Assembly: GCA_946479405.1 (NCBI GenBank)
Contig: CAMLGD010000210.1
Location: 1-5,575, forward strand
DNA length: 5,575 bases
Direction: 5' to 3'
Source: an uncultured Vogesella sp.
Lineage (GTDB): Bacteria; Pseudomonadota; Gammaproteobacteria; Burkholderiales; Chromobacteriaceae
This document shows positions 1 to 5,575 of this stretch, piece after piece (positions within the stretch are counted from its first letter, which is position 1; each line of letters begins with the position of its first letter). Made by a program: the position numbers and the translations under genes. Under the pieces are notes generated by a model. It made no database searches and was not told the DNA's origin. It saw nothing but the letters and a program-made list of their open reading frames with translations.

Positions 1-384
1 CTGGGCTGGGTTGCCTTCATTTCCATCGGTTCCATGTACTACCTGCTGCCGCGCCTGTTCGGTCGTGACGGCATGCACAGCGTGAAGCTGATCGAAGCGC
101 ACTTCTGGCTGGCTACCGTGGGCGTGGTGCTGTACATCGCCTCGCTGTGGATTGCCGGTGTGATGCAAGGCCTGATGTGGCGTGCGCTGAACGCGGACGG
201 CACCCTGACCTATGCCTTCGTAGAAGCCGTGAAAGCCTCCTACCCGTACCTGTTCGTACGCTTCCTGGGTGGTGTGCTGTTCCTGTCCGGCATGCTGCTC
301 ATGGCTTACAACACCTTCCGCACCGTCGCTGCCGGCCGTGCCGTTGATGCCAAGATCCCGGCTGTTGCCGCTCACGCGCACTAA
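1..384 (+). CDS. ccoN: cbb3-type cytochrome c oxidase subunit I, C-terminal part (5' end outside window)
   Basis: This is the last 127 residues of the catalytic haem-copper subunit, open from base 1 and ending at TAA 382-384. CcoN reduces O2 to water at a haem b3-CuB centre in the inner membrane and pumps protons. The fragment begins [20 protein letters not shown], a stretch that in CcoN directly follows the HVHSGA haem-ligand motif, so the ligand histidines should lie just upstream of the window. Visible hydrophobic segments are the start of the fragment, residues about 37-60 ([20 protein letters not shown]) and about 83-108 ([20 protein letters not shown]), followed by a short Ala-rich tail. 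It is first in a ccoN-O-Q-P series. The operon promoter is not in the window. The family assignment rests on recalled CcoN sequence and on the neighbours, which fit perfectly. Confidence 0.96.
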   Translation: MGWVAFISIGSMYYLLPRLFGRDGMHSVKLIEAHFWLATVGVVLYIASLWIAGVMQGLMWRALNADGTLTYAFVEAVKASYPYLFVRFLGGVLFLSGMLLMAYNTFRTVAAGRAVDAKIPAVAAHAH

Positions 385-402
385 GGGGCCAAGGGAAACA
401 TC

Positions 403-1017
403 ATGGAAAAAATCCAGAAACTGATTGAAGAAAACGTCGCCTACCTGATCGTGCTGACCCTGCTGGTAATCAGCGTGGCCGCTCTGGTCGAGATCGTACC
501 GCTGATGTTCCAGAAGTCGACCACTGAGCCGGTTGCTGGCGTGAAGCCCTACAATGCGCTGCAACTGACCGGTCGCGACATCTACATCCGCGAAGGCTGC
601 TACACCTGTCACTCGCAGATGATCCGTCCGTTCCGCGCCGAAACCGAACGTTATGGCCACTACTCCGTTGCTGGTGAGTCGGTTTACGACCACCCGTTCC
701 AGTGGGGCTCCAAGCGTACCGGTCCGGACCTGGCGCGTGTCGGCGGCCGCTATTCCGACGAATGGCACCGTGTGCACCTGACCAACCCGCGCGACGTGGT
801 ACCGGAGTCCAACATGCCGGCGTTCCCGTGGCTGGCGCGTAATCTGGCCGACGCCGAAGGCGTTGCCGCCAAGATGACCGCACTGCGCAAAGTAGGCGTG
901 CCGTACAGCAACAAGGAAATTGCCGAAGGCCAGGCCATGGTCGAAGGCAAGTCCGAGCTGGATGCACTGATTGCCTACCTGCAGGGTCTGGGTCTGGCGC
1001 TGAAGAACGCACGCTAA
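403..1017 (+). CDS. ccoO: cbb3-type cytochrome c oxidase subunit II, mono-haem cytochrome c
   Basis: This 204-residue membrane-anchored cytochrome c relays electrons to CcoN and is required for stable assembly of the core complex. A single N-terminal transmembrane anchor spans residues about 12-35 ([21 protein letters not shown]). The rest is periplasmic. The haem c attachment motif CYTCH is at residues 66-70, inside the typical [20 protein letters not shown] block, and the expected distal Met ligand is M138 in ESNMPAFPW. Length matches the family, which is about 200 residues. The start at 403 has a Shine-Dalgarno-like AAGGGA at 391-396 and lies 18 bases after ccoN. The stop TAA (1015-1017) is 3 bases before ccoQ. 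A long opposite-strand open frame over this region is only a shadow of the GC-rich coding. Confidence 0.97.
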   Translation: MEKIQKLIEENVAYLIVLTLLVISVAALVEIVPLMFQKSTTEPVAGVKPYNALQLTGRDIYIREGCYTCHSQMIRPFRAETERYGHYSVAGESVYDHPFQWGSKRTGPDLARVGGRYSDEWHRVHLTNPRDVVPESNMPAFPWLARNLADAEGVAAKMTALRKVGVPYSNKEIAEGQAMVEGKSELDALIAYLQGLGLALKNAR

Positions 1018-1020
1018 GCC

Positions 1021-1200
1021 ATGGACTGGACCAACCTGGCACGTATCCTGTTCACGGTGTTCTGCTTTACCGTGTTCATCGTGATCGCGATAGGTGCCTT
1101 CGGCAAAAAATCCAAGAAGCGTTATGACGAGGCGGCCAAGCTGGTGCTGGATGAAGATGACCAGCAGCCGAACAAGCCGGACGCTTCCAACGGAGCCTGA
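1021..1200 (+). CDS. ccoQ: cbb3-type cytochrome oxidase small subunit CcoQ/FixQ
   Basis: This is a small 59-residue gene, easily missed by length cut-offs. It begins MDWTNLARILFTVFCFTVFI, has one transmembrane helix at residues about 8-27, then a basic patch (GKKSKKRYDEAAK, residues 28-40) and an acidic/polar tail ending DASNGA. This is the classic CcoQ layout: a single N-terminal helix with a short charged cytoplasmic tail. CcoQ carries no cofactor; in other bacteria it stabilises the CcoNO-CcoP interaction. The ATG lies 3 bases after the ccoO stop and has only a weak GA-rich sequence about 16 bases upstream, so translational coupling to ccoO is likely (inference). Stop TGA 1198-1200 is 3 bases before the ccoP start. 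Position between ccoO and ccoP strongly supports the call. Confidence 0.93.
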   Translation: MDWTNLARILFTVFCFTVFIVIAIGAFGKKSKKRYDEAAKLVLDEDDQQPNKPDASNGA

Positions 1201-1203
1201 GTA

Positions 1204-2118
1204 ATGAGTGATTTCGTAAGTGACTTCTGGGGCGTATATATCGCCGTCGTGGTAATCGTGGGCTTCGTAGGCCTCGCCTACCTGCTGTTCACGCAGTCGA
1301 AAACCACGGTCAAGAAAGGTGAGCAGGTTGAAATTACCGGCCACGTCTGGGATGACGACCTGGCCGAGTACAACAACCCGCTGCCGCGCTGGTGGATGCT
1401 GATGTTCTACATCACACTGGTGTTTGGTGCCGCTTACCTGACCCTGTACCCAGGCCTGGGTACCTGGAAAGGCCTGCGCGGCTGGACTTCCGTCGGTCAG
1501 TACACCGAAGAGAAGGCCCAGGCGGAAGCCAAGTACCAGCCGCTGTACGACAAGTTCCTGAAGCAGGATGTCAAGGCTGTTGCTGCCGATCCGGAAGCAC
1601 AGGCCATGGGCAAGCGCCTGTTCCAGACCTACTGCGTACAGTGCCACGGCTCTGATGCACGCGGTGCCAAGGGCTTCCCGAACCTGACCGATAACGACTG
1701 GCTGTACGGTGGTACGCCGGACATCATCAAGACCACCATCAATGGCGGTCGTCATGGTCAGATGCCGGCCTTCGGTGCGGCCTTCGGTGAGGACAAGGTA
1801 AAGGATGCCGCCAACTACGTAATGTCGCTGTCCGGCAAGAAGCATGATGCAGAACGCGCAGTACGCGGCAAGGAAACCTTTGCTGCCATCTGCTCGGCCT
1901 GCCACGGTGCTGACGGCAAGGGCAACCAGGCTGTCGGTGCGCCGAACCTGACCGACAACGTATGGCTGTATGGTGGTACCGAAAAGACCATCATCGAAAC
2001 CATCACCAACGGCCGCAACAACCAGATGCCCGCCTGGAAAGACTTCCTCGGCGATGGCAAGGTACACCTGCTGACCTCTTACGTTTATGGCCTGTCCCAT
2101 AACGGCAAAGCTCAGTAA
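1204..2118 (+). CDS. ccoP: cbb3-type cytochrome c oxidase subunit III, di-haem cytochrome c
   Basis: This 304-residue di-haem subunit accepts electrons from soluble or membrane cytochromes c and passes them to CcoO/CcoN. It has two N-terminal helices (residues about 10-29 and 63-83) joined by the FixP N-terminal signature GHVWDDDLAEYNNPLPRWW (46-64). Two periplasmic cytochrome c domains follow. Haem motifs are C144-V-Q-C-H148 and C230-S-A-C-H234, with Met ligands M187 (QMPAF) and M275 (QMPAW). The two domains are clearly duplicated: NLTDN-x-WLYGGT occurs in both, and the DNA at 1679-1715 and 1943-1979 is nearly identical. The two-helix form is the longer CcoP type; some relatives have only one helix. 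ATG 1204 follows ccoQ by 3 bases, with a GGAG-like sequence at 1192-1195. It is the last gene of the operon, with a terminator directly downstream. Confidence 0.97.
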   Translation: MSDFVSDFWGVYIAVVVIVGFVGLAYLLFTQSKTTVKKGEQVEITGHVWDDDLAEYNNPLPRWWMLMFYITLVFGAAYLTLYPGLGTWKGLRGWTSVGQYTEEKAQAEAKYQPLYDKFLKQDVKAVAADPEAQAMGKRLFQTYCVQCHGSDARGAKGFPNLTDNDWLYGGTPDIIKTTINGGRHGQMPAFGAAFGEDKVKDAANYVMSLSGKKHDAERAVRGKETFAAICSACHGADGKGNQAVGAPNLTDNVWLYGGTEKTIIETITNGRNNQMPAWKDFLGDGKVHLLTSYVYGLSHNGKAQ

Positions 2119-2132
2119 TTGATACCGCTCAA
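2119..2132. promoter_or_regulatory. Putative FNR/ANR-type oxygen-responsive box
   Basis: The sequence TTGAT-ACCG-CTCAA matches the FNR/ANR/FixK palindrome TTGAT-N4-ATCAA at 9 of 10 defined positions. It starts at the base right after the ccoP stop codon. Its centre (2125.5) is 41.5 bases from a putative start at 2167, which is the usual class II activator spacing. FNR-family control of cbb3 genes is well established in other proteobacteria. Control of the downstream ccoG operon from this box is inference, because the site lies in the ccoP 3' region and overlaps the terminator by one base. Confidence 0.5.
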
Positions 2133-2162
2133 TACTGCCCGCGCAAGCGGGCAGTATCTTTT
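2132..2162 (+). terminator. Rho-independent terminator of the ccoNOQP operon
   Basis: A perfect 11-bp stem (2132-2142 with 2147-2157) closes on the GNRA-type tetraloop GCAA at 2143-2146 and is followed by CTTTT. The stem core is GCCCGC/GCGGGC. It begins 14 bases after the ccoP stop. The U-tract is short, four T residues, so read-through into ccoG is possible. Confidence 0.88.
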
Positions 2163-2188
2163 GCACAGTCAATATATTTTTTTATAAA
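2155..2188 (+). promoter_or_regulatory. Candidate promoter elements for the ccoG operon
   Basis: Two candidates overlap here. First, TATCTT at 2155-2160 (4 of 6 match to the -10 consensus) lies where a class II FNR promoter would need it relative to the box at 2119-2132, predicting a start near 2167. Second, TATAAA at 2183-2188 (5 of 6) has a weak TTGCAC -35 at 2161-2166 with a 16-base spacer, in the most AT-rich stretch of the window (about 2171-2193), predicting a start near 2195. Only transcript mapping can separate them. Confidence 0.35.
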
Positions 2189-2257
2189 TCATTTACCGCC
2201 CCAGAAGTTTGCGCCAAGGCCATACAATGACGCATGCCCTTGACGGAAATTTTTTGC

Positions 2258-2262
2258 AGGAA
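2258..2262 (+). promoter_or_regulatory. Ribosome binding site that decides the ccoG start
   Basis: AGGAA at 2258-2262 sits 7 bases before ATG 2270. The in-frame upstream ATG at 2234 has no well-placed purine-rich site and would add a 12-residue, Cys-containing extension unlike the family. The start at 2270 is therefore preferred. Confidence 0.75.
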
Positions 2263-2269
2263 TCCCACC

Positions 2270-3688
2270 ATGACCGACAAGCTTAAAGACATCGCCGTCA
2301 AAGTCGAAAGCCCCAAAGTTGAAACCGTTTCGCTCTACGCCGCACAGAAGAAAATCTACCCGCGTAGCGTGAAAGGGCTGTTCGCCAACTGGCGCATCCT
2401 GTTTGTGGTAGCAACCCAGCTGCTGTATTTCGGCCTGCCCTGGCTGCAGTGGAATGGTCGCCAGGCGGTACTGTTCGACCTGGTCAACCGCAAGTTTTAC
2501 TTGCTGGGTCTGACCATCATGCCGCAAGACTTTGTCTACCTTGCAGCCCTGCTGATGATCAGCGCCTTCGGCCTGTTTGCCTGGACCACCATCGCCGGCC
2601 GGTTGTGGTGCGGCTATTCCTGTCCGCAGACGGTGTACACCGAGATCATGCTGTGGATCGAGCAATGGGTTGAGGGCGACCGCAACAAGCGCATGAAGCT
2701 GGACAAGGAGCCGTGGAGCCTGCGCAAGTTGCGCATCAAGGGCACCTCGCAGAGCATCATGATCGTGTTCTCGCTGTGGACCGGCTTCACCCTGGTGGGC
2801 TACTTCACCCCGATGCACGACCTGATTGCCGCCCTGCCCGCCTTCAACTACGGCACCTGGGAAACCTTCTGGATGTTCTTCTACGCCGGCTTCACCTACC
2901 TGTTTGCCGGCCACATGCGCGACCAGGTCTGCAAATACATGTGCCCGTATGCCCGCTTCCAGAGCGCCATGTTCGATGAAGACACCTTGATCATCTCCTA
3001 TGACGAAAAACGCGGCGAACCACGTGGGGCACGCAAGAAAGGGCTGGAACAGCAAAACCTGGGCGACTGCGTCAATTGCGGCATCTGCGTGCAGGTATGC
3101 CCGGTCGGCATCGACATCCGCAACGGCCTGCAGTACGAGTGCATCGGCTGCGCCGCCTGTATCGACGCCTGCGACGAAGTGATGGTCAAAGTGGGCAGCC
3201 CCAAGGGTCTGATCCGCTACACCACCGAGGCCGCGCTGGAAGGCAAGTACCCGGAAAGCCAGTTCCTGTCACGCCTGAAGCGACCGCGCGTGGTGATGTA
3301 TGTATTGGTGCTGAGCATCATCCTGATCGCCGCACTCACCTCGCTGGCACTGCGCAAGCCTTTCAAGGTGGACGTCATCCGCGACCGTGCCTCTCTGGTG
3401 CGCGAAACCGACGACGGCCTGCTGGAAAACAGCTACAGCATCCGCATCATGAACGTATCGGAACAAGTACAGCGCTTCCGCATCCAAGTCGAAGGGATGA
3501 ACGGCATGAAGCTGGAAACCGACCACAAGGAAATTGTCGTCAAGCCCACCGAGAACGAGCTGGTTGCGGTGCGAGTCCAGGTCGAGCCGGAAGAAGCCCC
3601 CAAAGGCAGCCACGAAATCCACTTCACGGTTGAATCGCTGGATGACGGCAGCACCGTGCACGAAAAATCCAGTTTTATCGGGGAATAA
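2270..3688 (+). CDS. ccoG: Cytochrome c oxidase accessory protein CcoG (FixG), polyferredoxin-like membrane protein
   Basis: This 472-residue inner-membrane iron-sulfur protein belongs to the FixG/CcoG family, needed for cbb3 assembly. Rhodobacter CcoG has been described as a Cu(II)-to-Cu(I) reductase that supplies copper for the CuB site. Predicted helices are at residues about 41-62, 88-108, 161-181, 197-215 and 341-362. Conserved cysteine pairs are C114-GYS-C118-P and C221-KYM-C225-P. Two adjacent [4Fe-4S] motifs follow: C267-VN-C270-GI-C273-VQV-C277-P and C291-IG-C294-AA-C297-IDA-C301. The region after the last helix (about 363-472) is the periplasmic Ig-like FixG C-terminal domain, with no cysteines. 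Length is normal for the family. It is first in a ccoG-fixH-lipoprotein operon after a 151-base spacer from ccoP. The ATG at 2234 is in frame but not favoured. Confidence 0.95.
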   Translation: MTDKLKDIAVKVESPKVETVSLYAAQKKIYPRSVKGLFANWRILFVVATQLLYFGLPWLQWNGRQAVLFDLVNRKFYLLGLTIMPQDFVYLAALLMISAFGLFAWTTIAGRLWCGYSCPQTVYTEIMLWIEQWVEGDRNKRMKLDKEPWSLRKLRIKGTSQSIMIVFSLWTGFTLVGYFTPMHDLIAALPAFNYGTWETFWMFFYAGFTYLFAGHMRDQVCKYMCPYARFQSAMFDEDTLIISYDEKRGEPRGARKKGLEQQNLGDCVNCGICVQVCPVGIDIRNGLQYECIGCAACIDACDEVMVKVGSPKGLIRYTTEAALEGKYPESQFLSRLKRPRVVMYVLVLSIILIAALTSLALRKPFKVDVIRDRASLVRETDDGLLENSYSIRIMNVSEQVQRFRIQVEGMNGMKLETDHKEIVVKPTENELVAVRVQVEPEEAPKGSHEIHFTVESLDDGSTVHEKSSFIGE

Positions 3689-3689
3689 C

Positions 3690-4211
3690 ATGCAGAAAAC
3701 CACCGGGACCCCCACCCCCTGGTACAAGAATCGCTGGCCGTGGCTGCTGATGGCCGGGCCGGCTATTGCCGTGATCGCCGGCATCGTCACCTTCCGCCTG
3801 GCGGTAGTAACCGCCGATGACATGGTGAACGATGACTACTACAAGCGTGGCAAAGACATCAATCTGGAGCTGAGTCGCGACAAGGCCGCCGTCAGCATGG
3901 GCATCAAGGCACAGGCCATGTTCAGCGACGACTTGCAACACGTCCGCATCCTTACCAGCAGCAAACAGCCGCTGGCAGACAAGCTGGAGCTGCAACTGCT
4001 GCACCCGACCCGCAAGCAGGACGATCAGACCATTACCCTGCAACGTCAGGGCGATAATCTGTACCAGGGCAAGATCACCCGCTACACCGCCGCCCACTGG
4101 TATGTGCGGCTGCAGGACAAGGCCGGCACCTGGCGCCTGCAGGGCGAATGGCGTCCCAGTGAAGGTCTGACGGTAGCACTTGGCAACCCGAAACTGGAGC
4201 CCGCGGAATGA
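3690..4211 (+). CDS. fixH: FixH family protein (cbb3 oxidase assembly/copper-related accessory protein)
   Basis: This 173-residue protein has a short cytoplasmic N-terminus (MQKTTGTPTPWYKNRWPW), one transmembrane helix at residues about 17-40, and a periplasmic beta-rich domain. The family hallmark VNDDYYKRGKDIN (residues 46-58) follows the helix directly, as in other FixH/CcoH proteins. FixH is required for or assists cbb3 oxidase maturation; its exact chemistry is unsettled. There are no cysteines or CXXXC copper motif. The ATG follows the ccoG stop by one base and has GGGGA at 3680-3684 as its ribosome site, so it is co-transcribed and probably coupled. The frame stays open back to 3534 inside ccoG, but those upstream codons overlap ccoG and are not used. 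Its last codons overlap the next gene by 4 bases. Confidence 0.9.
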   Translation: MQKTTGTPTPWYKNRWPWLLMAGPAIAVIAGIVTFRLAVVTADDMVNDDYYKRGKDINLELSRDKAAVSMGIKAQAMFSDDLQHVRILTSSKQPLADKLELQLLHPTRKQDDQTITLQRQGDNLYQGKITRYTAAHWYVRLQDKAGTWRLQGEWRPSEGLTVALGNPKLEPAE

Positions 4212-4627
4212 CAAAATCCCCCCTTCCCCGCCGCACCCTGCTGTTGGGCCTGACGGCGTCGCTGCTGGGCGCATGCGCCACCCGCGGCCAGGCCCGCATG
4301 GCCTACCTGAGCGGCAGCACCTTCTACCTGGAAAAAATTCAGTGGCCACGCGACAAGACCCTGCTGCGCTTACGGCTGCTGGATATCACCGATAGCAATG
4401 CCGCGCCGGCCGTACTGGCGGAACAGTCACTGGAAAAAGTCGGCACCCCGGCCGCGTACTCGCTGTGCTACGACGCCCAGGCAGTGCAAGCCAACCACCG
4501 CTACGTGGTGGATGCCCGCCTGTTTATCGATGGCGAGCTGCGCATGCAGGGCCGCGAGCTGGTCGCCAGCATGGATGGCAGCAGCGCAGGGCCGCAGGTA
4601 CGCCTGCAGATGATCGCCATCGACTAA
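4208..4627 (+). CDS. YbaY/YscW-like lipoprotein, third gene of the ccoG-fixH operon
   Basis: This 139-residue predicted lipoprotein has an N-terminal signal with basic residues R8-R9, a hydrophobic core LLLGLTASLL and lipobox LLGAC, placing the lipidated Cys at residue 23. The mature part (about 33-112) resembles the YbaY/YscW lipoprotein domain: a SGSTFYLEKI strand, LLRLRLLDITDSNAAPAVLAEQ, then YDAQAVQANHRYVVDARLFIDGEL. Members are small beta-sandwich envelope lipoproteins; YscW is a pilotin-like type III secretion lipoprotein and YbaY has no firm function. ATGA (4208-4211) overlaps the fixH stop, with GGAG at 4196-4199, so expression is tied to fixH. A single further Cys, C87, remains in the mature domain. 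The RR pair also makes Tat export conceivable, though the motif is not typical. A role in cbb3 biogenesis is only suggested by position. The family call comes from recalled pattern, not a search. Confidence 0.75.
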   Translation: MTKSPLPRRTLLLGLTASLLGACATRGQARMAYLSGSTFYLEKIQWPRDKTLLRLRLLDITDSNAAPAVLAEQSLEKVGTPAAYSLCYDAQAVQANHRYVVDARLFIDGELRMQGRELVASMDGSSAGPQVRLQMIAID

Positions 4628-4644
4628 GTCCGCATCATCACGAC

Positions 4645-4671
4645 AAAGCCCGCCACACGGCGGGCTTTTTT
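4645..4671 (+). terminator. Rho-independent terminator after the ccoG-fixH-lipoprotein operon
   Basis: A perfect 10-bp stem (4645-4654 with 4659-4668, core AGCCCGCC/GGCGGGCT) with loop ACAC is followed by T residues to 4671. It begins 17 bases after the lipoprotein stop. It lies between convergent genes, but the T-run on the opposite strand is only three bases, so it looks optimised for the + strand and may serve the - strand gene less well. Confidence 0.9.
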
Positions 4672-4704
4672 ATTGGATCGACGCTTGCGGCCAACCTTGC
4701 CGCG

Positions 4705-5575
4705 CTATTGCGGCCACAGCAGCCGGCGGTCGATGTCGTCCAGCGTGCGGCAACCGGTCAGCGCCATCGCCACCTCCAGCTCTTCCTGCAGGATGCGCAG
4801 CAGATGCGCCACCCCCAGCGCCCCGGCCACCGCCAGCGCATGTACAAACGGGCGGCCAATCAGCACCACCTGCGCGCCCAAGGCCAGTGCCTTGAGGATG
4901 TCGCTGCCGCGACGCACACCGCCATCCAGCAACAGCGGCACCCGGTCCCCCACCGCGGCAGCAATGCCCGGCAATGCCTCCAGGCTGGCCGGCACCGTAT
5001 CCAGCACCCGACCGCCATGATTGGAGACGATGATGCCATCCACGCCGTGCTGCACTGCCAGCTCGGCATCCGCGACCGCCAGCACGCCCTTGAGCAGCAG
5101 CGGCAGCCGCGTCTGCTGCCGTAGCCAGGCGATGTCCTCCCAGCGCGGCGCCTGCGCCATGAAACCATCGAATACCACGCTTTGCCCGCCCTGCAGCGTC
5201 GGCAGCGCCATTGCCGGCCCCGGAAGGTTGGCCGCATATACCGCCGGCGGCAGCTGGAAGCCGGCACGCTGCTCGGCATTGCGCACCCCGGCCAACGGCG
5301 CATCTACCGTCAGCACCAGCGCGCGATAGCCGGCGGCCTCGGCGCGGCGCACCAGCTGCAGCGTGATATCGCGCTGCGGTTGCCAGTACAGCTGGAACCA
5401 CAACGGTCCCTGCGCCGCCGCGGCGATCTCTTCCAGCGGTGTGCTCGCCAGCGTACTCACTAGCATGCTGATGCCCACCGCGGTCGCGGCATAGGCGGAG
5501 GCACTATCTCAGTCGGCTTGCGCCAGCTTCTTGTAGGCCACCGGTGCCAACAACAGCGGATGGCTCAGCGACAGA
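4705..5575 (-). pseudogene. FMN-dependent alpha-hydroxy-acid dehydrogenase/oxidase, interrupted by in-frame TGA and cut by the window edge
   Basis: This is a member of the L-lactate dehydrogenase/glycolate oxidase flavoprotein family, which oxidises 2-hydroxy acids to 2-oxo acids. The uninterrupted part runs from GTG 5478 to TAG 4705 (257 residues). Counting from that GTG, the family's active-site and FMN residues are all present: Q29 and Y31 (FQLYW), T57, D59, R66, K130 (LLKG), H154 and R157 (SNHGGR), D185 (LLLDGGVRRGSD), and G208-R209 (IGRP). Their spacing matches spinach glycolate oxidase with an offset of 98-100, so about 98 N-terminal residues are missing from this segment. Upstream in the same frame, the window edge encodes LSLSHPLLLAPVAYKKLAQAD, clearly the family's LLLAPVAYQKL region, then TGA (5509-5511), then DSASAYAATAVGI. 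Homology resumes without a gap, so the TGA replaces one residue, normally Gly of HPDGE. No ribosome site precedes GTG 5478. It is convergent with the cco assembly operon. Substrate cannot be told from sequence. Confidence 0.85.
5509..5511 (-). other. In-frame TGA inside the alpha-hydroxy-acid oxidase gene
   Basis: Read on the - strand the codons are GAC TGA GAT. The stop stands where family members usually have the Gly of an H-P-D-G-E type motif, and a single G-to-T change from GGA would produce it. Flanking residues are also off consensus (QAD and D in place of HPD and E), which hints at relaxed selection or a poor-quality base call here. Confidence 0.8.

Noticed and set aside
470..1042. Open frame of 190 codons on the - strand opposite ccoO
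   Set aside because: Arg/Ser/Pro-rich low-information translation antisense to a gene with clear haem motifs; a GC-rich shadow.
2234..2269. Upstream in-frame ATG for ccoG adding 12 residues
   Set aside because: No suitable ribosome site, while ATG 2270 has AGGAA 7 bases upstream and gives the usual CcoG N-terminus.
2189..3055. Open frame of 288 codons on the - strand opposite ccoG
   Set aside because: It is antisense to strongly conserved CcoG motifs, is rich in residues expected from reverse-reading (His, Gln, Gly, Val), has no recognisable domain and no promoter. It is a shadow of the real gene.
3534..3689. N-terminal extension of fixH back into ccoG
   Set aside because: It would overlap ccoG by about 155 bases and encode a Ser/Arg/Lys-rich stretch unlike FixH. 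ATG 3690 has a good ribosome site and gives the typical short N-terminus before the helix.
4465..5124. Long + strand open frame running through the terminator region, and related - strand frames at 4670-5401 and 4860-5303
   Set aside because: They run out of frame over the lipoprotein and alpha-hydroxy-acid oxidase genes, which have clear family motifs; compositions are Ala/Arg/Gln-rich noise.
5509..5511. TGA read as selenocysteine
   Set aside because: The family does not use selenocysteine, the position is normally Gly and not catalytic, and I see no convincing SECIS-like hairpin just downstream on the - strand.
1..5575. A novel defence, mobile or RNA-based system
   Set aside because: Every stretch is accounted for by respiratory or metabolic genes and short spacers. 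No direct-repeat array, transposase, integrase, tRNA, structured RNA or phage-like gene is visible.

Overview
The window looks like ordinary chromosomal DNA of a Gram-negative, microaerobic-respiring proteobacterium. The cbb3-oxidase cluster, the two-helix CcoP and the protein flavour (CcoG, FixH and a YbaY-like lipoprotein) point to a betaproteobacterium, most likely in the Neisseriales/Chromobacteriaceae. That placement is inferred from recall of the families, not from any search. Genes are dense, gaps are short, and I see no mobile element, tRNA, rRNA or CRISPR array.

Region 1 (1-2118, + strand) is the structural operon of a cbb3-type cytochrome c oxidase: the 3' end of ccoN, then ccoO, ccoQ (59 aa) and ccoP, separated by 18, 3 and 3 bases. 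CcoN is the haem-copper catalytic subunit, CcoO (one haem c) and CcoP (two haem c) feed it electrons, and CcoQ is the small stabilising subunit. A strong hairpin terminator (2132-2162) ends the operon.

Region 2 (2119-2269) is a 151-base intergenic spacer. It holds a near-consensus FNR/ANR box immediately after the ccoP stop, the terminator, and AT-rich promoter-like sequence.

Region 3 (2270-4627, + strand) is a second compact operon for oxidase assembly: ccoG (polyferredoxin-like, implicated in copper reduction), fixH (one base downstream), and a YbaY/YscW-like outer-membrane-type lipoprotein whose ATG overlaps the fixH stop (ATGA). The copper P-type ATPase ccoI/fixI and ccoS, often found after fixH, are not at this position. 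A second strong terminator (4645-4671) ends this operon.

Region 4 (4705-5575, - strand) is a convergent gene for an FMN-dependent alpha-hydroxy-acid dehydrogenase/oxidase (lactate/glycolate oxidase family). All catalytic residues visible here are intact, but an in-frame TGA at 5509-5511 interrupts clear homology on both sides, so as written it is a pseudogene or carries a sequence error. Its N-terminus lies beyond the window.

I found no convincing undescribed biological system. The points most worth a second look are the interrupted oxidase gene, the FNR-box/terminator arrangement between the two cco operons, and the lipoprotein coupled to fixH.
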